64,000 bases of DNA from Pholiota molesta (lineage: Eukaryota; Basidiomycota; Agaricomycetes; Agaricales; Strophariaceae), in the NCBI GenBank assembly GCA_014925825.1, contig JACGCK010000049.1, positions 124,001 through 188,000 on the forward strand, written 5' to 3'. The notes beneath the pieces were generated by a model that was not told the origin of the DNA, ran no database searches, and saw nothing but the letters and a program-made list of their open reading frames with translations. The position numbers and the translations under genes were made by a program. Positions 44,742 through 56,529 of this stretch are shown one piece after another (position 1 is the stretch's first letter; each line of letters starts with the position of its first letter).

Positions 44742-46466
44742 CTTACTTGATACAAGAGACAGGAAGTGGGGGATGTTGGGTAACAGGAAGCGATTTCATA
44801 TTTCGGCAACCTTTATATCTAATAAAGGGGCTTGCCTTTGCCAGGGACCTGAACGTTCTTAACAATGACCGTTCCTGTTCAGGGAAGGTATTTAAAATGC
44901 TTTGTCTCCCTTATTCAGATGTCATCCAATTGAAACACTCATTCATTGCCGTTGTCATTTGTGCCTTCTCCAAGCAAGCCGGAGTATTGACATTCCTCCG
45001 ACTCGGATAGTACTCGTTGGACAGAACCCCCAAGCTACCATGTCAATTATGCGTGAATTATTCGAGGCGGTGGCGATAACGTCCTTGATAGACGAGATAC
45101 CCAGAGCCAACACTTGGCCAATGTTGTACGTAGTCATAGCCGATGCGGAGATGATAAGAAAACCCGGATGACATATTTCCCGAACATGCATAGATTCAGT
45201 TAAATTCCCAGAAAGTTTTCTTGATCTTAGGTCAGGATGGGACTCTTGTGGCATATTTCTCTGTTTTTCTATTTCGTGTTCGATGTTGGCGTTGCCTGTA
45301 CAACGCTTTTTCTTCTTCAAGACATACCACGAGATTACATGAACTGGGAAATATAGTATGTCCAGTGACAGGCTATAATATCTGTCGGTGGTCATTCTCT
45401 GTAGGTTAACCCTACGCAGTGGGGGGGCTCGCCGCATACCTAAAATATGAAAAAAGGCGCTTTAACGCTACTCGTCGTAGGGTGGCCTGCTCTCCTCGGC
45501 CTGCAAATCAGAGATCTGCCAGAAAAAAAAAATTGATTAATGTTTGGCATCTCCGCTCGAGGCTGGTTTTGTGCGGTATGGCATCCCTTCCCACCCAGTA
45601 AGTATGCAAGACGCCACTCATGTGAAGCATGTTCACGCCGGGCTCGAAATCCGATTCCGCATCTGGCGCTGGGCTCTGGGCATAGGTATCTCGGGTTTTG
45701 TCACTCTTGCTTGAGAATGGTAATGGTCAGTAAGCTTACATTTTTGCTGTAATTGACTACCTAGCCGAACGTTTCAAAATTGCTCAGCAATGGACAAGAC
45801 GTCCTCGGGTCACTTGGCTCCGAGCAGGGAAAATTACATGGTGGCAGCCCTGGTCATAAGCACACTCTTTGGTCAGCAGTGTAGTCTATAATCGAGTGTT
45901 CGCATGTTTATTTTTTGACGGTCGGTATGGCTTACTACGTACTTACTTACTTACCTGATAGAGAATTGGAATTTGGGAAGAATAAACCACCGAGAGTTTA
46001 GTAAAGCTGGGAGTTGTCGATGGCTTGAAGTTTACAACTTTGCACTGGCCCTCATAAATACAGATAGAATTAGTGTCTAAAACACATATATAAAAGCTTG
46101 AAGGCACTACATTTAGTAGAATTAGCGCTCGGATACGAGCGCCAAATATTTGCGATCAGAATCGGGCCGTTGAATTTTTGGATGAGTTGCCTTTGGGCAC
46201 GTATTGAATACTCCAAAGCAGTCTCGCAGTAAGCCAAATAACCCAATATCGGTGGAGCTCTCTTATATTTTGCATCTACTCTGTATGTGCTTCAGACAAG
46301 TGTTGGTTGAGTGTTGGACAAGAGAGAAGAAGAGACAGCCATTTTATCGGAAATACTTACCTCCGGCCCGATGTTCACCGGAAGGTAACCGGTAACAATA
46401 ATGTCACGGTCTGCTCTTCGTTCCCAACACTCACATTTTACTCACACTGGGTGCACAACGTTCGAA
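44742..46466. other. Intergenic region with unassigned open frames
   Basis: About 1.7 kb. A minus-strand frame around 44955-45180 includes MTTYNIGQVLALGISSIKDV, which looks protein-like, but I recognise no family and see no supporting exon structure. Short TACT tandem repeats lie at about 45938-45955. Confidence 0.4.
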
Positions 46467-47392
46467 ATGGCCCTAAAGACTCATACGTGGATCTCTCTTT
46501 GGTTTCTGTTGACCGCCCCAGTAATTGCTTGGGATGTTGGGTACTGCTTTATGCGGTGAGCCACCTGGAAGACTTCCCTCTCGATGACCAACTAACGTAA
46601 CACTGTTCATCGACTTTCTTAGGCCACGGTCCATGAAGGTAGACATTTATGATTAAGTCTATCACCTATCCTCTCTCAATTTGCCTAGGGAGGAGACCTG
46701 CATTGGATTTGGTCACCTTATGCATTATACCAAGAGGCATGTCTATTTTGCAAGAAACTGGGATGCATGCGTGTATCTAACGTTGCTTTCAACTAGGTCG
46801 ATCATGTACGCGATTTTGTTTGCAGCTTTCTTCGTGTTCCTCTTGAACATGGAAAATCTTATAGGTTTATGGTCTACCTTCGTTAGAACGCGGCGACGGC
46901 TTCACCAATGCCCAGTGTGCGTCTTTCTCTCCGCGAAAACGTCGTGTGAATGGATCCTGATCTATACCATTGCATCCAGCCCTCCTCAACGTGATTGAAA
47001 CGTTATTGAACTTGACCTACTTATACCTCGCCCATATTTCTAAGTGGCCTCCAGCAACAATAGTCGGCTTTGCATCAGTGGTCATGACACTCTCGAAGAC
47101 GATTTGTACTGGGCACAGGAATACTACTGCGGATTTTGCGCGGTTGGCCATAACAACGCATGGGATTTGTTCACACTCTGGATTATACCGAACGGGTGTG
47201 TTGATTTTCCTCGTTCCCACGTCTTGCATTCGATGATATGAACAACATTTCCACGGCTAACGGTTTTTCATTTGCAGGTTGTGGATCGTCGTACCGACGC
47301 TTATCGTCATTCAGTTTGGAAAGGACCTCACCCAAACCCTCAATTTTGCTAGCGAGCAGGCCGCCAAAGTAGCATCTTCGAAGAAACAATGA
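46467..47392 (+). CDS. Multi-pass membrane protein, emopamil-binding/EXPERA-like (tentative)
   Basis: Small polytopic protein of a family I know from many basidiomycetes. Translation begins MALKTHTWISLWFLLTAPVI and continues WDVGYCFMRPRSMKGGDLHW, IWSPYALYQEVDH, VYGLPSLERGDGFTNAQ, LLNVIETLLNLTYLYLAHIS, IVGFASVVMTLSKT, LYWAQEYYCGFCAVGHN and LWIVVPTLIVIQFGKDLTQT. The spacing of W-D, R-P-x-S and the E-x-x-x-N helices resembles the EBP/EXPERA fold, but that assignment is uncertain. Exons: 46467-46555, a 16-nt exon 46623-46638, 46689-46736, a 9-nt exon 46797-46805, 46865-46914, 46980-47195, 47278-47392. The intron at 46737-46796 has a GC donor. One base appears missing at the 46980 junction and one T near 47105. 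Ends with TGA. Function could be sterol-related or unknown. Confidence 0.82.
46737..46796 (+). other. GC-AG intron flanking a 9-nt microexon
   Basis: CAAGAG|GCATGT at the donor and AACTAG|GTCGATCAT at the acceptor, followed directly by a second intron starting GTACGC at 46806. The inclusion of GTCGATCAT (V-D-H) is based on the family pattern YQEVDxVYG; skipping it would still keep the frame. Confidence 0.55.
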
Positions 47393-48106
47393 TCATAATA
47401 TGCGTGCACGAGCCTCGATGGTGGTGCGGTTTGGGACTTTGATCTTTTAAAATGTATCTCCCATAATGTATGTAGGATGGAAAAAGGGTTTCAAAGACTG
47501 ATTTATGATTCAATCCATGCAGTGCAGTCCCTACATAACTTGTGGGCAAGTGCAAACCGAAGCAGTTTGTACTTGAGGAATCGATCGCTGCGTTGCATGC
47601 ATGTTGCGAACTGACATCTGACATGGGATATTTATGACTATGCCATGAAGCACCTCTATTTCCGTCGTATACTGTTGTGTTCTCTTTCTCAGCTCACCCG
47701 TTTCAATTTTCTAGCGTATACTGCTGCAAACGAACGCGCTCCTTCAAATCTTCCCGTGAATTCCTGCTTATATCTTGGCATATCCATATATCTTATTTTC
47801 CGAGCGTCTACAGTACAGACAATGACACTATCATCTTTATCAAGTACAGTGAGTCTTCCATTGCTCTGTTATAACCAGTTCATTAAATGCTCCACAGGCG
47901 CTTTTTTCTTTAAATTTGAAGCATAGCTGTGTCTCGAGCCTCGCGCTTAATGCATGCGAACTCGGACCATATTCCTATACCGGCCTTCGACTCAGCTTCA
48001 GTGCGACATGAACCCTGAATAGACTGCTCATATAAGGATCGAAATGGGCAAGTCGGGCGGTAGCAGTTGAACTGGCTGGTATCAATCAGGGCTCCCTCTT
48101 TTCGAC
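47393..48106. other. Spacer between two membrane-protein genes
   Basis: About 700 bases, AT-rich, with no recognised gene; presumed promoter of the downstream gene. Confidence 0.4.
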
Positions 48107-49714
48107 ATGATTCTCCTCATTTCGCGCTGTATTTCGCCTCTCACTATCAAATCTCATACCATTGCCGCACCCTTATTATCGTCACCACCAACCGATCCAG
48201 AGGCTGCTTCTTTTCTTCCAGTCCAAATGCTGTCTGCTCCGACGGCCGCACAGTCCCGATATCCTTTGGAGCTGTTTGCAACGATATTCGCTTGTTCGTG
48301 GGTGTCCGTCCACCCCAATATCCCCGCGACTACAGACACAAAATGTGGATTGTTTTCCGACGTCTGGAGCTCATGTTCTGGGCGATAATGGCACCGGATG
48401 TCATTATCTTCTGGGCAATGAGACAGTGGTTTGGTGCGAGGACGTTAGCTCTCAATTACCTTTTCGTCTCGTAAATTAATTATTCTTATAGATTACGGAT
48501 GGACGAAGACACATGCATATTTCATACAGATGGGCGGATTTACCTTGTTCAGAGACAATTAACCAAGAGAAACGCTCACTCCAGATCTCTTTTTGAAATT
48601 ACTAGAGACTGGTCACATCAAGTTCCCAACCATAACAAAGGAAGAAATTCAAGACCGCAGCAAGGGAGACGCTCTTTCGAAGGGGCTGGCCGTTGTCCAA
48701 ACCTCGTGGTTTGTCGTCCAATGCATAGCCCGGCATGTGGAAGGCCTCAATATTACCGGGCTAGAAATCACCACTGCGGCGCTTGCTGTTTTCAACGCGA
48801 CTATCTACTTCTTCTGGTGGAACAAGCCTCTTGATGTTCGCTGTTCTGTCCCTGTCTATTTGTTAGATCCTCGAGGACCTTTGATATCGATTAAACCGAG
48901 CAAGCATATTGGTAAGCTACAATCTATCGATACTGTTTTTAATGCATGCAGCGTGATAACCACAATCTTGTCTTGCAGAACCTTCGATCATGCAGGTTAT
49001 TACACGGGCTATCTTGTCATATATACAAGCTATCTCGGATTCAATCAAGCGTTTCCCGTCATTACTATCGGCGGAAACGTGGAAAAAAATTTTCTCCACC
49101 TCAAACCACGGCCACCTTCAAAATCACAGCAAAAGACCACCTCATTGATCTCCAAAAAGCTCATGCCAGAAGCCCTACTTTGGATGATGGGATGCGTGTT
49201 CTCGGACTGGCATCCCACAATATGGGAGAAGTTGATCGATATGGCAGGGTCAGGGCGCGCAGAAGACATCTATCCTGCACCTCCCAGAGTAGCGACCTTT
49301 TACGCACGTAGACTTACTGCCAATGAGTTCGCCTGTATTGGATACACCATACCGTCTGTGGCTGCTTTATTTGGTGCGGTCACTGTACGGGATGGACGTC
49401 GATTTTTCCTTCTTCACAGAAACAATTTTGTGGCGCGTTTCTGCAGTGTTTATTACTGCGATGCCGTTGGGTATGTTGACTGTGGCATTCGGTTTCACGG
49501 CTCATGATGCGGCTAAAGCGTCGAAAGGCCTCAAAGTAGCTCATTGGACTCGCAAGTCTCCATCACATTGGCGGTCTTCTTACTGCTCATCGGCACGCCG
49601 TTATATGGCGTGACCCGAATGTGTCTCCTCGTTGAAGCTATAGCTGGCTTGAGGCACCTCTCGCCTGGGGATCTTGCTGTCGTTGAATGGGCGAAGTTCA
49701 TACCTCATATTTAG
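48107..49714 (+). CDS. Basidiomycete-specific multi-pass membrane protein with in-frame stop and frame breaks
   Basis: Member of a very common but uncharacterised Agaricomycete family. After a signal-like start (MILLISRCISPLTIKSHTIA) come DILWSCL, TIFACSWVSVHPNIPATTD, RLELMFWAIMAPDVIIFWAM and YGWTKTHAYFIQMGGFTLF. Then RDN is followed by TAA (48560-48562) and, in the same frame, PRETLTPDLFLKLLETGHIK, FPTITKEEIQDRSKGDALSK, LAVVQTSWFVVQCIARHVEG and YFFWWNKPLDVRCSVPVYLL. The C-terminal half has FDHAGYYTGYLVIYTSYLG, VATFYARRLTANEFACIGY, ILWRVSAVFITAMPLGMLTV and the end LSPGDLAVVEWAKFIPHI with TAG at 49712-49714. From memory the family has Gln where TAA stands. Several one-base breaks lie in 48240-48370 and 49370-49610. 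With stop plus breaks this copy may be a pseudogene. Confidence 0.78.
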
Positions 49715-50049
49715 AACTGTAGAATTTAATCAATAAAAATCATAGTAATACCGGATCGTTGTATAGGCTTCAGAAGCGGGCAAAGATTCTAACTAATATA
49801 CTAAAGAGGAAAAAAGACCCAAATCAAGGTGATGGAACTGTCAACATGTCAGTGGAGTTGAAACGTTGACGGGCCGTCTCCTTCTACGTTCAAGAAGCAA
49901 CGCATATGAACGCCAGTCTGTATAATACCCGTCCATGCAAGAAATCTGGTATTTATCCTCTTTCCTTCACAACTTCGTTAAGCTTCATTCCTTGACTGTT
50001 CTCGTATCGTTTCGGCGACACCTCCACTAGACTCTGACTATTGTTCAAG
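49715..50049. other. Promoter spacer of the GT90 gene
   Basis: About 330 bases. It contains a TATAATA at 49920-49926 roughly 125 bases before the ATG. No gene. Confidence 0.4.
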
Positions 50050-52431
50050 ATGCTCATTCAGAGTATTCGCCCGCGCCGTGCAACAAAACGGCCCATCATC
50101 ATCCTATGCGCAATCGTTGGTATTGTTCTATTCGGGGGCATTTCGAAACTCCTTTTGCAAGTGTGGAAGGCGACTTAGATTACACAACGAGTAACAGAAC
50201 CGGTGCGGCGCCTGTTCCACGCATACAGCCACTATTTCAAGATATTTTCGACTCGGAGAGGCTACGAGATGATTGCACGCAGCATAGAATCGGAACTCGC
50301 AGGGCGCAAGACGCTCTGGCACTGAATATTCAGCATCAGCAGCAGGAGTTCGAAGAAGCACTCGAAGAGCACTATTACAGGAAGGACGGTTTATTACAGG
50401 TCAATCCAGAAGGACCACACCCTATATTCGAACTAGTGAGAAAAGCGCAGGAAGATTGGGACCGTAAAATTCGAGCAACGAGTACGACACTAGAGGAAGC
50501 TGTAGACGAATATCGGCGGCGATACAACAGACTACCCCCAAAAGGCTTCGATGATTGGTATGCACGTTCCTTTAGTTTTTGACTTGGTCGACATCTGAAA
50601 ATGGGACTAGGTGGACATATGTACAAGAACACAACGTTCAACTGCCAGACGAATACGATCAGATACATCGCGACCTCGAGCCATTCTGGGGGATGGATCC
50701 CAACGACCTGCAGAAGCTCCAAAGGGACTGGGAGGCACATAGAGACTCTTTCACCATCGGAAAAGACTCCTACGAGGATCCGCTAAGCCTCAAGAATTCT
50801 TCCTTACCTAACGAAGACGCCAGTCGCCAGGGCCTTGCGAAGGGCGCCTACGAGATGATCGAACTGTTGGAAGACGTCGATCACTTGCTACCGCCGTTCC
50901 GCGCAGTCTTCTCGCCTCATGATAATCCGAACCTACCAACAGATTACGAGCTAAAGCGACAGGCGCTGCGTGCCGCTCGAGCGAGAACTTGTGAGTGACA
51001 TATAGCTCGACTAACTGAACACCGATGTTTATCTCCATCTTGTGTATTCAGTCATCGACATCGACCACCCTCCCGAGGTCAAGCTCAACGGCTGGCTCGC
51101 ATCATGTGCACCCCATTCTCCCGCCCGGAACGCGGACATCAACTGGGGCGGCGCACCGCACCTCCCGCCCTCGTCCAAACGCGTCAAGACCTTCATCCAC
51201 AACCACCGCACCTCCATGGACCCCTGCCAACACCCCGCGCACCTGCTCCTGCACGGCCAGTTCATCTCGCACCGCCGCGGGCCCGTGCCCCACCGCGTCA
51301 TGGTGCCGCAGTTCTCCTACGCCCCGACGATGCTGCACCACGACATCACGCCCGCGATGCCCATCAACTGGCTGCACGACATCCTGCCGCGGTCGGACGA
51401 CCCCGAGTGGGAGGAGCGGTGGGACGCGCGTGTGCAGTGGCGGGGGAGCAATACCGGGATCTGGCACGCGGATGATATAAGGTGGGATCTGGCGCAGAGA
51501 GCGCGGCTGGTAAGGTGGGGCGGAGATGGGGAGCAGGAGCTGGGGGTGCCAGAGAGGAACCTGTCTGTGCTGATGCCGGTAGATGAGAGCAGGAGGGTGG
51601 GTGAGCCAATCGAGGTCCAGAAGGCTCTGTGGGCACCAGCGATGGCGGACGTGGCTTTCGCGGGCGAACAGATTAACTGCAACCCTGAAATGTGCAAGAG
51701 ACTGGACAGAATTTTTGAGTATCGAAAGCGCCAGGATGCGGGTACTGCAGGAAGATATAAGTACTATATCGATGTGGGTATATTTGCCTTACCATCTTTT
51801 CTTGACGATGCCAATTCTTGCTCTTCAGGTCGATGGAAATGGTTGGTCGAGCAGATTCAAGCGGCTCATCACTTCGAACGCATTGGTTTTCAAATCGACA
51901 GTCTATCCAGAATGGTACGCTTGATAAGTACCATCCTCTACCGCCGATATATTTCTCTGACCATGTTGCCTAGGTACACCGACCGCGTCGCGCCATGGGT
52001 GCATTACGTTCCCATCCAAGTGGACCTCTCTGATCTCTGGGACGCGCTGGTATTCTTCCGCGGTGATCCTGCAGGCAGCGGCGCACACGAAGATATGGGG
52101 AAGAAGATCGCAATGGACGGAAGAAAATGGAGCAAGACATTTTGGAGGAAGGAGGATATGGTCGCTTATAATTTCAGGTATTTCATGAGCTCTCATTCAG
52201 AAGATTATCATTGACGCTCAACATACTGTCCTGATTTTGTCAAACAGATTATTCTTGGAGTATTCACGGGTCATGAGCGTCGAGCGGAATTCGATGTCAT
52301 TCGACCCGTCGACGTCGAGTAAATGGAGACATGCTGTCAGGCTTGCCGGGAAAGAGAGAGCGCATGATTTGCATAGAAATGCCGTCTATCTGGATGATGA
52401 AGATGATGAAGACGACGACGAAGATGAGTGA
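50050..52431 (+). CDS. CAP10-like glycosyltransferase (GT90), type II membrane protein
   Basis: Golgi/ER glycosyltransferase of the GT90 family (Cryptococcus Cap10, animal POGLUT/KDELC relatives); donor and acceptor unknown. The ATG at 50050 gives a short basic cytosolic tail and a signal anchor, [20 protein letters not shown]. One base is missing or extra near 50170, where the frame must change to reach [20 protein letters not shown]. After a stem with coiled-coil-like [20 protein letters not shown] sequence comes the catalytic domain: [120 protein letters not shown]. The acidic end ([12 protein letters not shown]) is unusual. Exons: 50050-50557, 50611-50990, 51052-51773, 51829-51914, 51974-52177, 52248-52431, all GT-AG. 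Confidence 0.92.
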
Positions 52432-53578
52432 TAGCGGGTTAAGTAGTCTGATACGAGTAGATAGGGCATTGGCGAGGTTCTTGGAGAGGATTTGAATGGA
52501 CAGTTCATGGTCATTGGCAAGAACAGTTTGATAAAATTAGATGCGCCAGTCCAACGCCTGTCTACTCACACGGGGTACTTAGCATCGACTTAGCAACTAC
52601 TTATTATAGTAATAAAGTAAAATTACTAATCTCATAACTGATAAGATAAGATTGAAGGACCCTCCAAAGCCTAAACGACAGCGAAGGCGTCGAGGAAAAA
52701 TGAAATACTTTGGCGAGACCTGGAGACTTAGCCACGAAATGTGCAGCATGTGCAGATTCAGATAATGATGGTACATTTGTTATTGTTACACGGCGCACGC
52801 CACAGAAGAGGAGAGAAAAAAAAATGTAAAAGCGAATATAGGACAACAAAAATGCCCACAGAAGGGCGCTGAAATGCTAAAAATGAGAATAAAAGAACAG
52901 ATCGTGTATGCGTAAAAGCATGGGCGAGGTCGTGAATGGAGACAGGGATATGATGGATATGACGATATCGTTTGGCAAATATCAAAAAAAAGAGGAAGGA
53001 GGGAAGAACAAAATAAGGACAAGGGCAAATGGCACGACGGTATGCGGTTCGCTCTGCGACGGGCGAGCGTTGAGGTCGAGTTGGATGTGAGGTGATAAAT
53101 ATGCCGATAATGCAGGTGATGATGCTTGAGGATAGCAGGAGAGCGAGATATGGGTGTCGGTAGGATAGGGATGGCCGAGCCCTAAAACAGTGATAAAAAA
53201 CAAGTAGGTTGAAACGAAAAGAAAAGAGATAAAACCAAAAAAAAAAAAGGAAAGCGAGAAAATATCGAGTCAGGACGTGTCCGAATCCTATCCTACACAT
53301 ATAAGACAAAGAGAGAAAGAAAAGCAGAAAAAATAGTCCCAGAATGATATCTTCGTATGCGCGAGACGATGGCCTCCCTTCCTATCGCCTCGCGCCACCG
53401 TCGAAGTGAACAGTCCTTCGAAGGCTCGTACAAACAGCTTCGGCTGTCAGGCTAGGGGGCTTCGTCGTTTATCTTCGCGTCTAGGCTCCAGCCCGCCGAA
53501 ACGTCCATATTTAGTCGTACATCGCAGTCGTCTTCTCCGTTCGCTCGCGCGTTTCGACCGGGGCCACAACCGATAGGC
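52432..53578. other. Convergent intergenic region, A-rich
   Basis: About 1.1 kb holding the 3' ends of the GT90 and zinc-finger genes. Long minus-strand frames here are Phe/Ser/Leu-rich translations of A/G-rich DNA and are not credible proteins. Confidence 0.5.
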
Positions 53579-56529
53579 TCAGTCCATGTCCATATCCACC
53601 TCCATCTCCATGCCGTCCCACTTCCTATCCTGGGCGCCCTTCACCGGCGCCACGTCGTCCACGTCGCCCTCGTCCTCGTCCTCCTCCCTGACGCTGAACC
53701 CAACGCTCATCTCGTCCTCCTCCCTCTTCATCCCCACACCGCGCGGCCAGCATACCGTGGCCGTACCCATACCCCGCGGCATGCCCGTACCCGATATACC
53801 CATACCCGGACTATGGCTCAGGCCCGGCGTCGTCGACACCGCCGGATACCCCGGATACGCCGCATACGCGGCCTTCGCGCCGCCGCCGCCCTCCGAGGAG
53901 CCAGCGCACCTCAATCCCCTCTCCATCCCCTCCACGTCCACGTCCACGTCGATGTCCACGCTCTCCTCGCTCCGGCTGCCGCTCCCGCTGCGCGAGCGCG
54001 AGCGGCTCCCGGAGCGGCTGCGCGAGCTCCGCGCCGACGCCGCGTACGACCCCGAGCGCAGCGCCGAGTTCGGCAGGGACCAGCCGCCCTCGCGCGCCAG
54101 ACCCCGGGGGCGTCTGCATGGTGCCCGACGTGCGTGGGTGCGCTCCGCGGAGGCGGTGGAGACGGTCGGGACGCCCAGCAGGCCGGGGCGCACCTGCGTC
54201 ACCTTGACCGGCACGCCCGCCGACGGCAGGGAATAGTCGTGCAGTCTGGGGCCGGACGAGACGTTCGGCACAGAGCTCGAGACGGGGTGGGCTGCAATGG
54301 ATACGTCGCCGTCCGCTGCATGCCATAATGCGCCTGCCCAAACCAGACGCAGGAACAGGACAGCAGCGGAAGCGGCGGGGTGCTCGTTCGCCGACGCGTT
54401 GGGAGGCGCGTTCGGGGCCAGAGGCTCGACCTTGGGCAGCGCGCCCCCAGAGAGGAACGACGGCCACTCGGAGCGGTCTCCGGGAGGGAGGTCGAGGGCG
54501 TGCCCATGTACGAGAGGATGGCGGCCGCCTGTGGGCAGTCGCGGCGTCAAGATCTGATCAGCGCGGGGATCAGGGGCAGCACCGACGCACCTCGAGCAGC
54601 TGGACCTGCTGGTGTTTGCTCAACACGAATTTGGAGGCCTCGCGCCATTGGCGGGTGTGCTCCCAGCGATGCTTGTTGAGGCAGTTGGGATGGCGGTAGA
54701 TCTGTAAGATCGAAAGAGTTAGGGCATGCATTCGACATGACAAGATAAAGAGAAGATGGAAATCGAGCAAGAACGTGATCAAAAAATTCCTGAGGATCGA
54801 AATCACATCATCAATCATACAACCTGCTTCTGACCGCCTCAAAAAAACGCTGATTTGACGCCGGTTATATGAAATCCAATGAACCAGAAAAAAAGGCCTG
54901 AAGAATCGCAAGCCACAACCGAACCAAAAAAGTAGAAAAAAAAAAAACCCACCTTCGCACAGCTCTCGCACCGATAATCCACCCCCCTTTCTTCGCCCGC
55001 CCACTCGCGCTCGTCGACAGCGCAAGCGGCACCGAGCCACCACCCGCCCGCCCCTCCCCGGCCTCGCTCCCCTCCCCCGCCGCGCCCATCGAGCGCGCGC
55101 CGGCGATGGGGATCGGCACCGCGCCGGCGTGCGGCGCGGACGAGGCGCGAGCACCGGGATGCCGCCACCGCCGGAGTACGACTGCGACTGGGAATGTGAA
55201 TGCGAATGCGAATGGGTGGGATGCGGGTGAGACGCCAGGTGCCCCGCGTGCCCAGGGACTGCGAGTGCGCGTGCCCGGACGGAGGCGAGGTGGAGAGCGA
55301 CAGCGAGGCGAGCGAGAGCGCGGCGCTCGACGTCGGCGTGGGCGCGAGTCTGCATAGGAGGAGGAGGAAAGGTCAGCGTTATGCCGTGTTATGGAATGGA
55401 TTATTGGAAATCGGGAAAAGGGGCGGCAGAACGAATGGCCCATGATCACAGGCCTGTGAATGGGCACACCAAAATAACATGGAGACAAAATGAAGCGCGA
55501 AATGAAAAACGTCAAAAATAATACGCGAGGTTAAATGTGATTTGCCCGGGGGGCGAAGAGAAAGTGGAGTACAGTGCGGTGTGGTGGACGCCCGAAAATA
55601 CTGCCCAAAAAGCAAAAGGCGAACAGTATGAATAGATAAAGGCGGCCGAATCAGCCGCACTCACCAGACAGGTTGAATGATCTTTGATGCGGCATATAAC
55701 CGCGAATGGATATTCCACCAGGGAAGAATAGAGAACAAGGCAGTATGCGGGGAATTTCGCACATGCATGAGCAAGGCGCGACGAACGCAAGAAACAAAGG
55801 AGCGCTCAAGGTCAAAAATACGCGGCCACACAGGCTGCAAGCAGGAAATATGAAGGTTCCCGAATAGGAAATGCTGTGCACAGAAATAATTATGCTGCCC
55901 ACCCTCTATCAAAAGTTGGGAACTTTTTCGGATTGTCGAGCAGCAGTGAAGCAGAACGAACGCAAAGGAAAGAGGATCAAGAAAGGGAAGGAGAAAGAAG
56001 AAATGGGACAGAAATGAAGAAGGATACGCACATTGGCCTGGCGGAGGCTTCACGAGCATCACTCAGCCTCCTCCGCATCTTCCCTGTAGACCCAAGCCGG
56101 CGATGGTGCTTGCCATTGGCCGTCGCTGCTGCTGCTGCTGCCGTCATAGGCACCGCAATGGTGGGCACGGCCGGTGTCGTCGCATTCTTGGAACTCGACA
56201 GGCCGTTGGTGGTGGGAGCATCTGCGGTGGCGCCGACTGCGTCTGTATCAAGCGCAGGGCTTTCGTCCGGAGTCGCAGTCGTTGAAACGACTGCTGCGTC
56301 TGCCGCAGCTAGGCTCAGCGAGAGAAGGCTGGTGATAGCATCAGATTGCTGGAACAATGCTGCGTCAGCTTTTGGTCATTCGTACGTAGCAGGAACAGTG
56401 GGCATGGGAAGCCAAGCAGAGCACTCGAGGACGACGGTGTTTGTGGGCAAGATAACGCACCGTTAACGGAGGAGGGCGGGCAGGGGCGGTGCTGCTGTCG
56501 CCGCTGGTACTGCGTTCTACCGCTGCCAT
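53579..56529 (-). CDS. C2H2 zinc-finger protein, putative transcription factor
   Basis: Nuclear DNA-binding protein by its motif. The ATG at 56529 starts MAAVERSTSGDSSTAPARPP. The next exon reads FQQSDAITSLLSLSLAAADA and an Ala/Thr-rich stretch to KMRRRLSDAREASARPM, followed by a long intron of nearly 700 nt (about 55350-56030). A GC-rich, Pro/Ser/Ala-rich exon ends YRCESCAK; after the 54959-54702 intron the finger continues VYRHPNCLNKHRWEHTRQWR, completing C-x2-C-x12-H-x3-H across the splice, then EASKFVLSKHQQVQLLE, AAAILSYMGTPSTS and WPSFLSGGALPKVEPLAPNA. The tail is Ser/Arg-rich (RSRSGSRSRSRSGSGSRSEE) and acidic, ending MEMEVDMDMD and a stop at 53579-53581. Frame breaks near 54500, 54975 and in the 55000-55350 exon. 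Only one finger is visible. Confidence 0.8.
55353..56030 (-). other. Long intron of the zinc-finger gene
   Basis: The donor GTGCGTATCC follows ARPM at about 56032; the next protein-like exon begins near 55350. At over 650 nt it is ten times the usual intron length here. Contents show no repeat or gene that I can identify. Confidence 0.5.

Noticed and set aside
44955..45180. Minus-strand frame with MTTYNIGQVLALGISSIKDV as a gene
   Set aside because: It looks protein-like in parts, but no signal, family motif or consistent splice structure supports it.
48560..48562. The TAA as a selenocysteine or readthrough codon
   Set aside because: Selenocysteine uses TGA, no readthrough context is evident, and other frame damage in this gene makes mutation or assembly error simpler.
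52758..53309. A 183-codon hydrophobic minus-strand open frame
   Set aside because: It is a Phe/Ser/Leu-rich translation of A/G-rich 3' flanking DNA, with no family resemblance and no promoter-side context.
55106..55445. Plus-strand GC-rich frames in the zinc-finger exon
   Set aside because: They are shadows of the minus-strand Pro/Ser/Ala-rich exon that leads into YRCESCAK.
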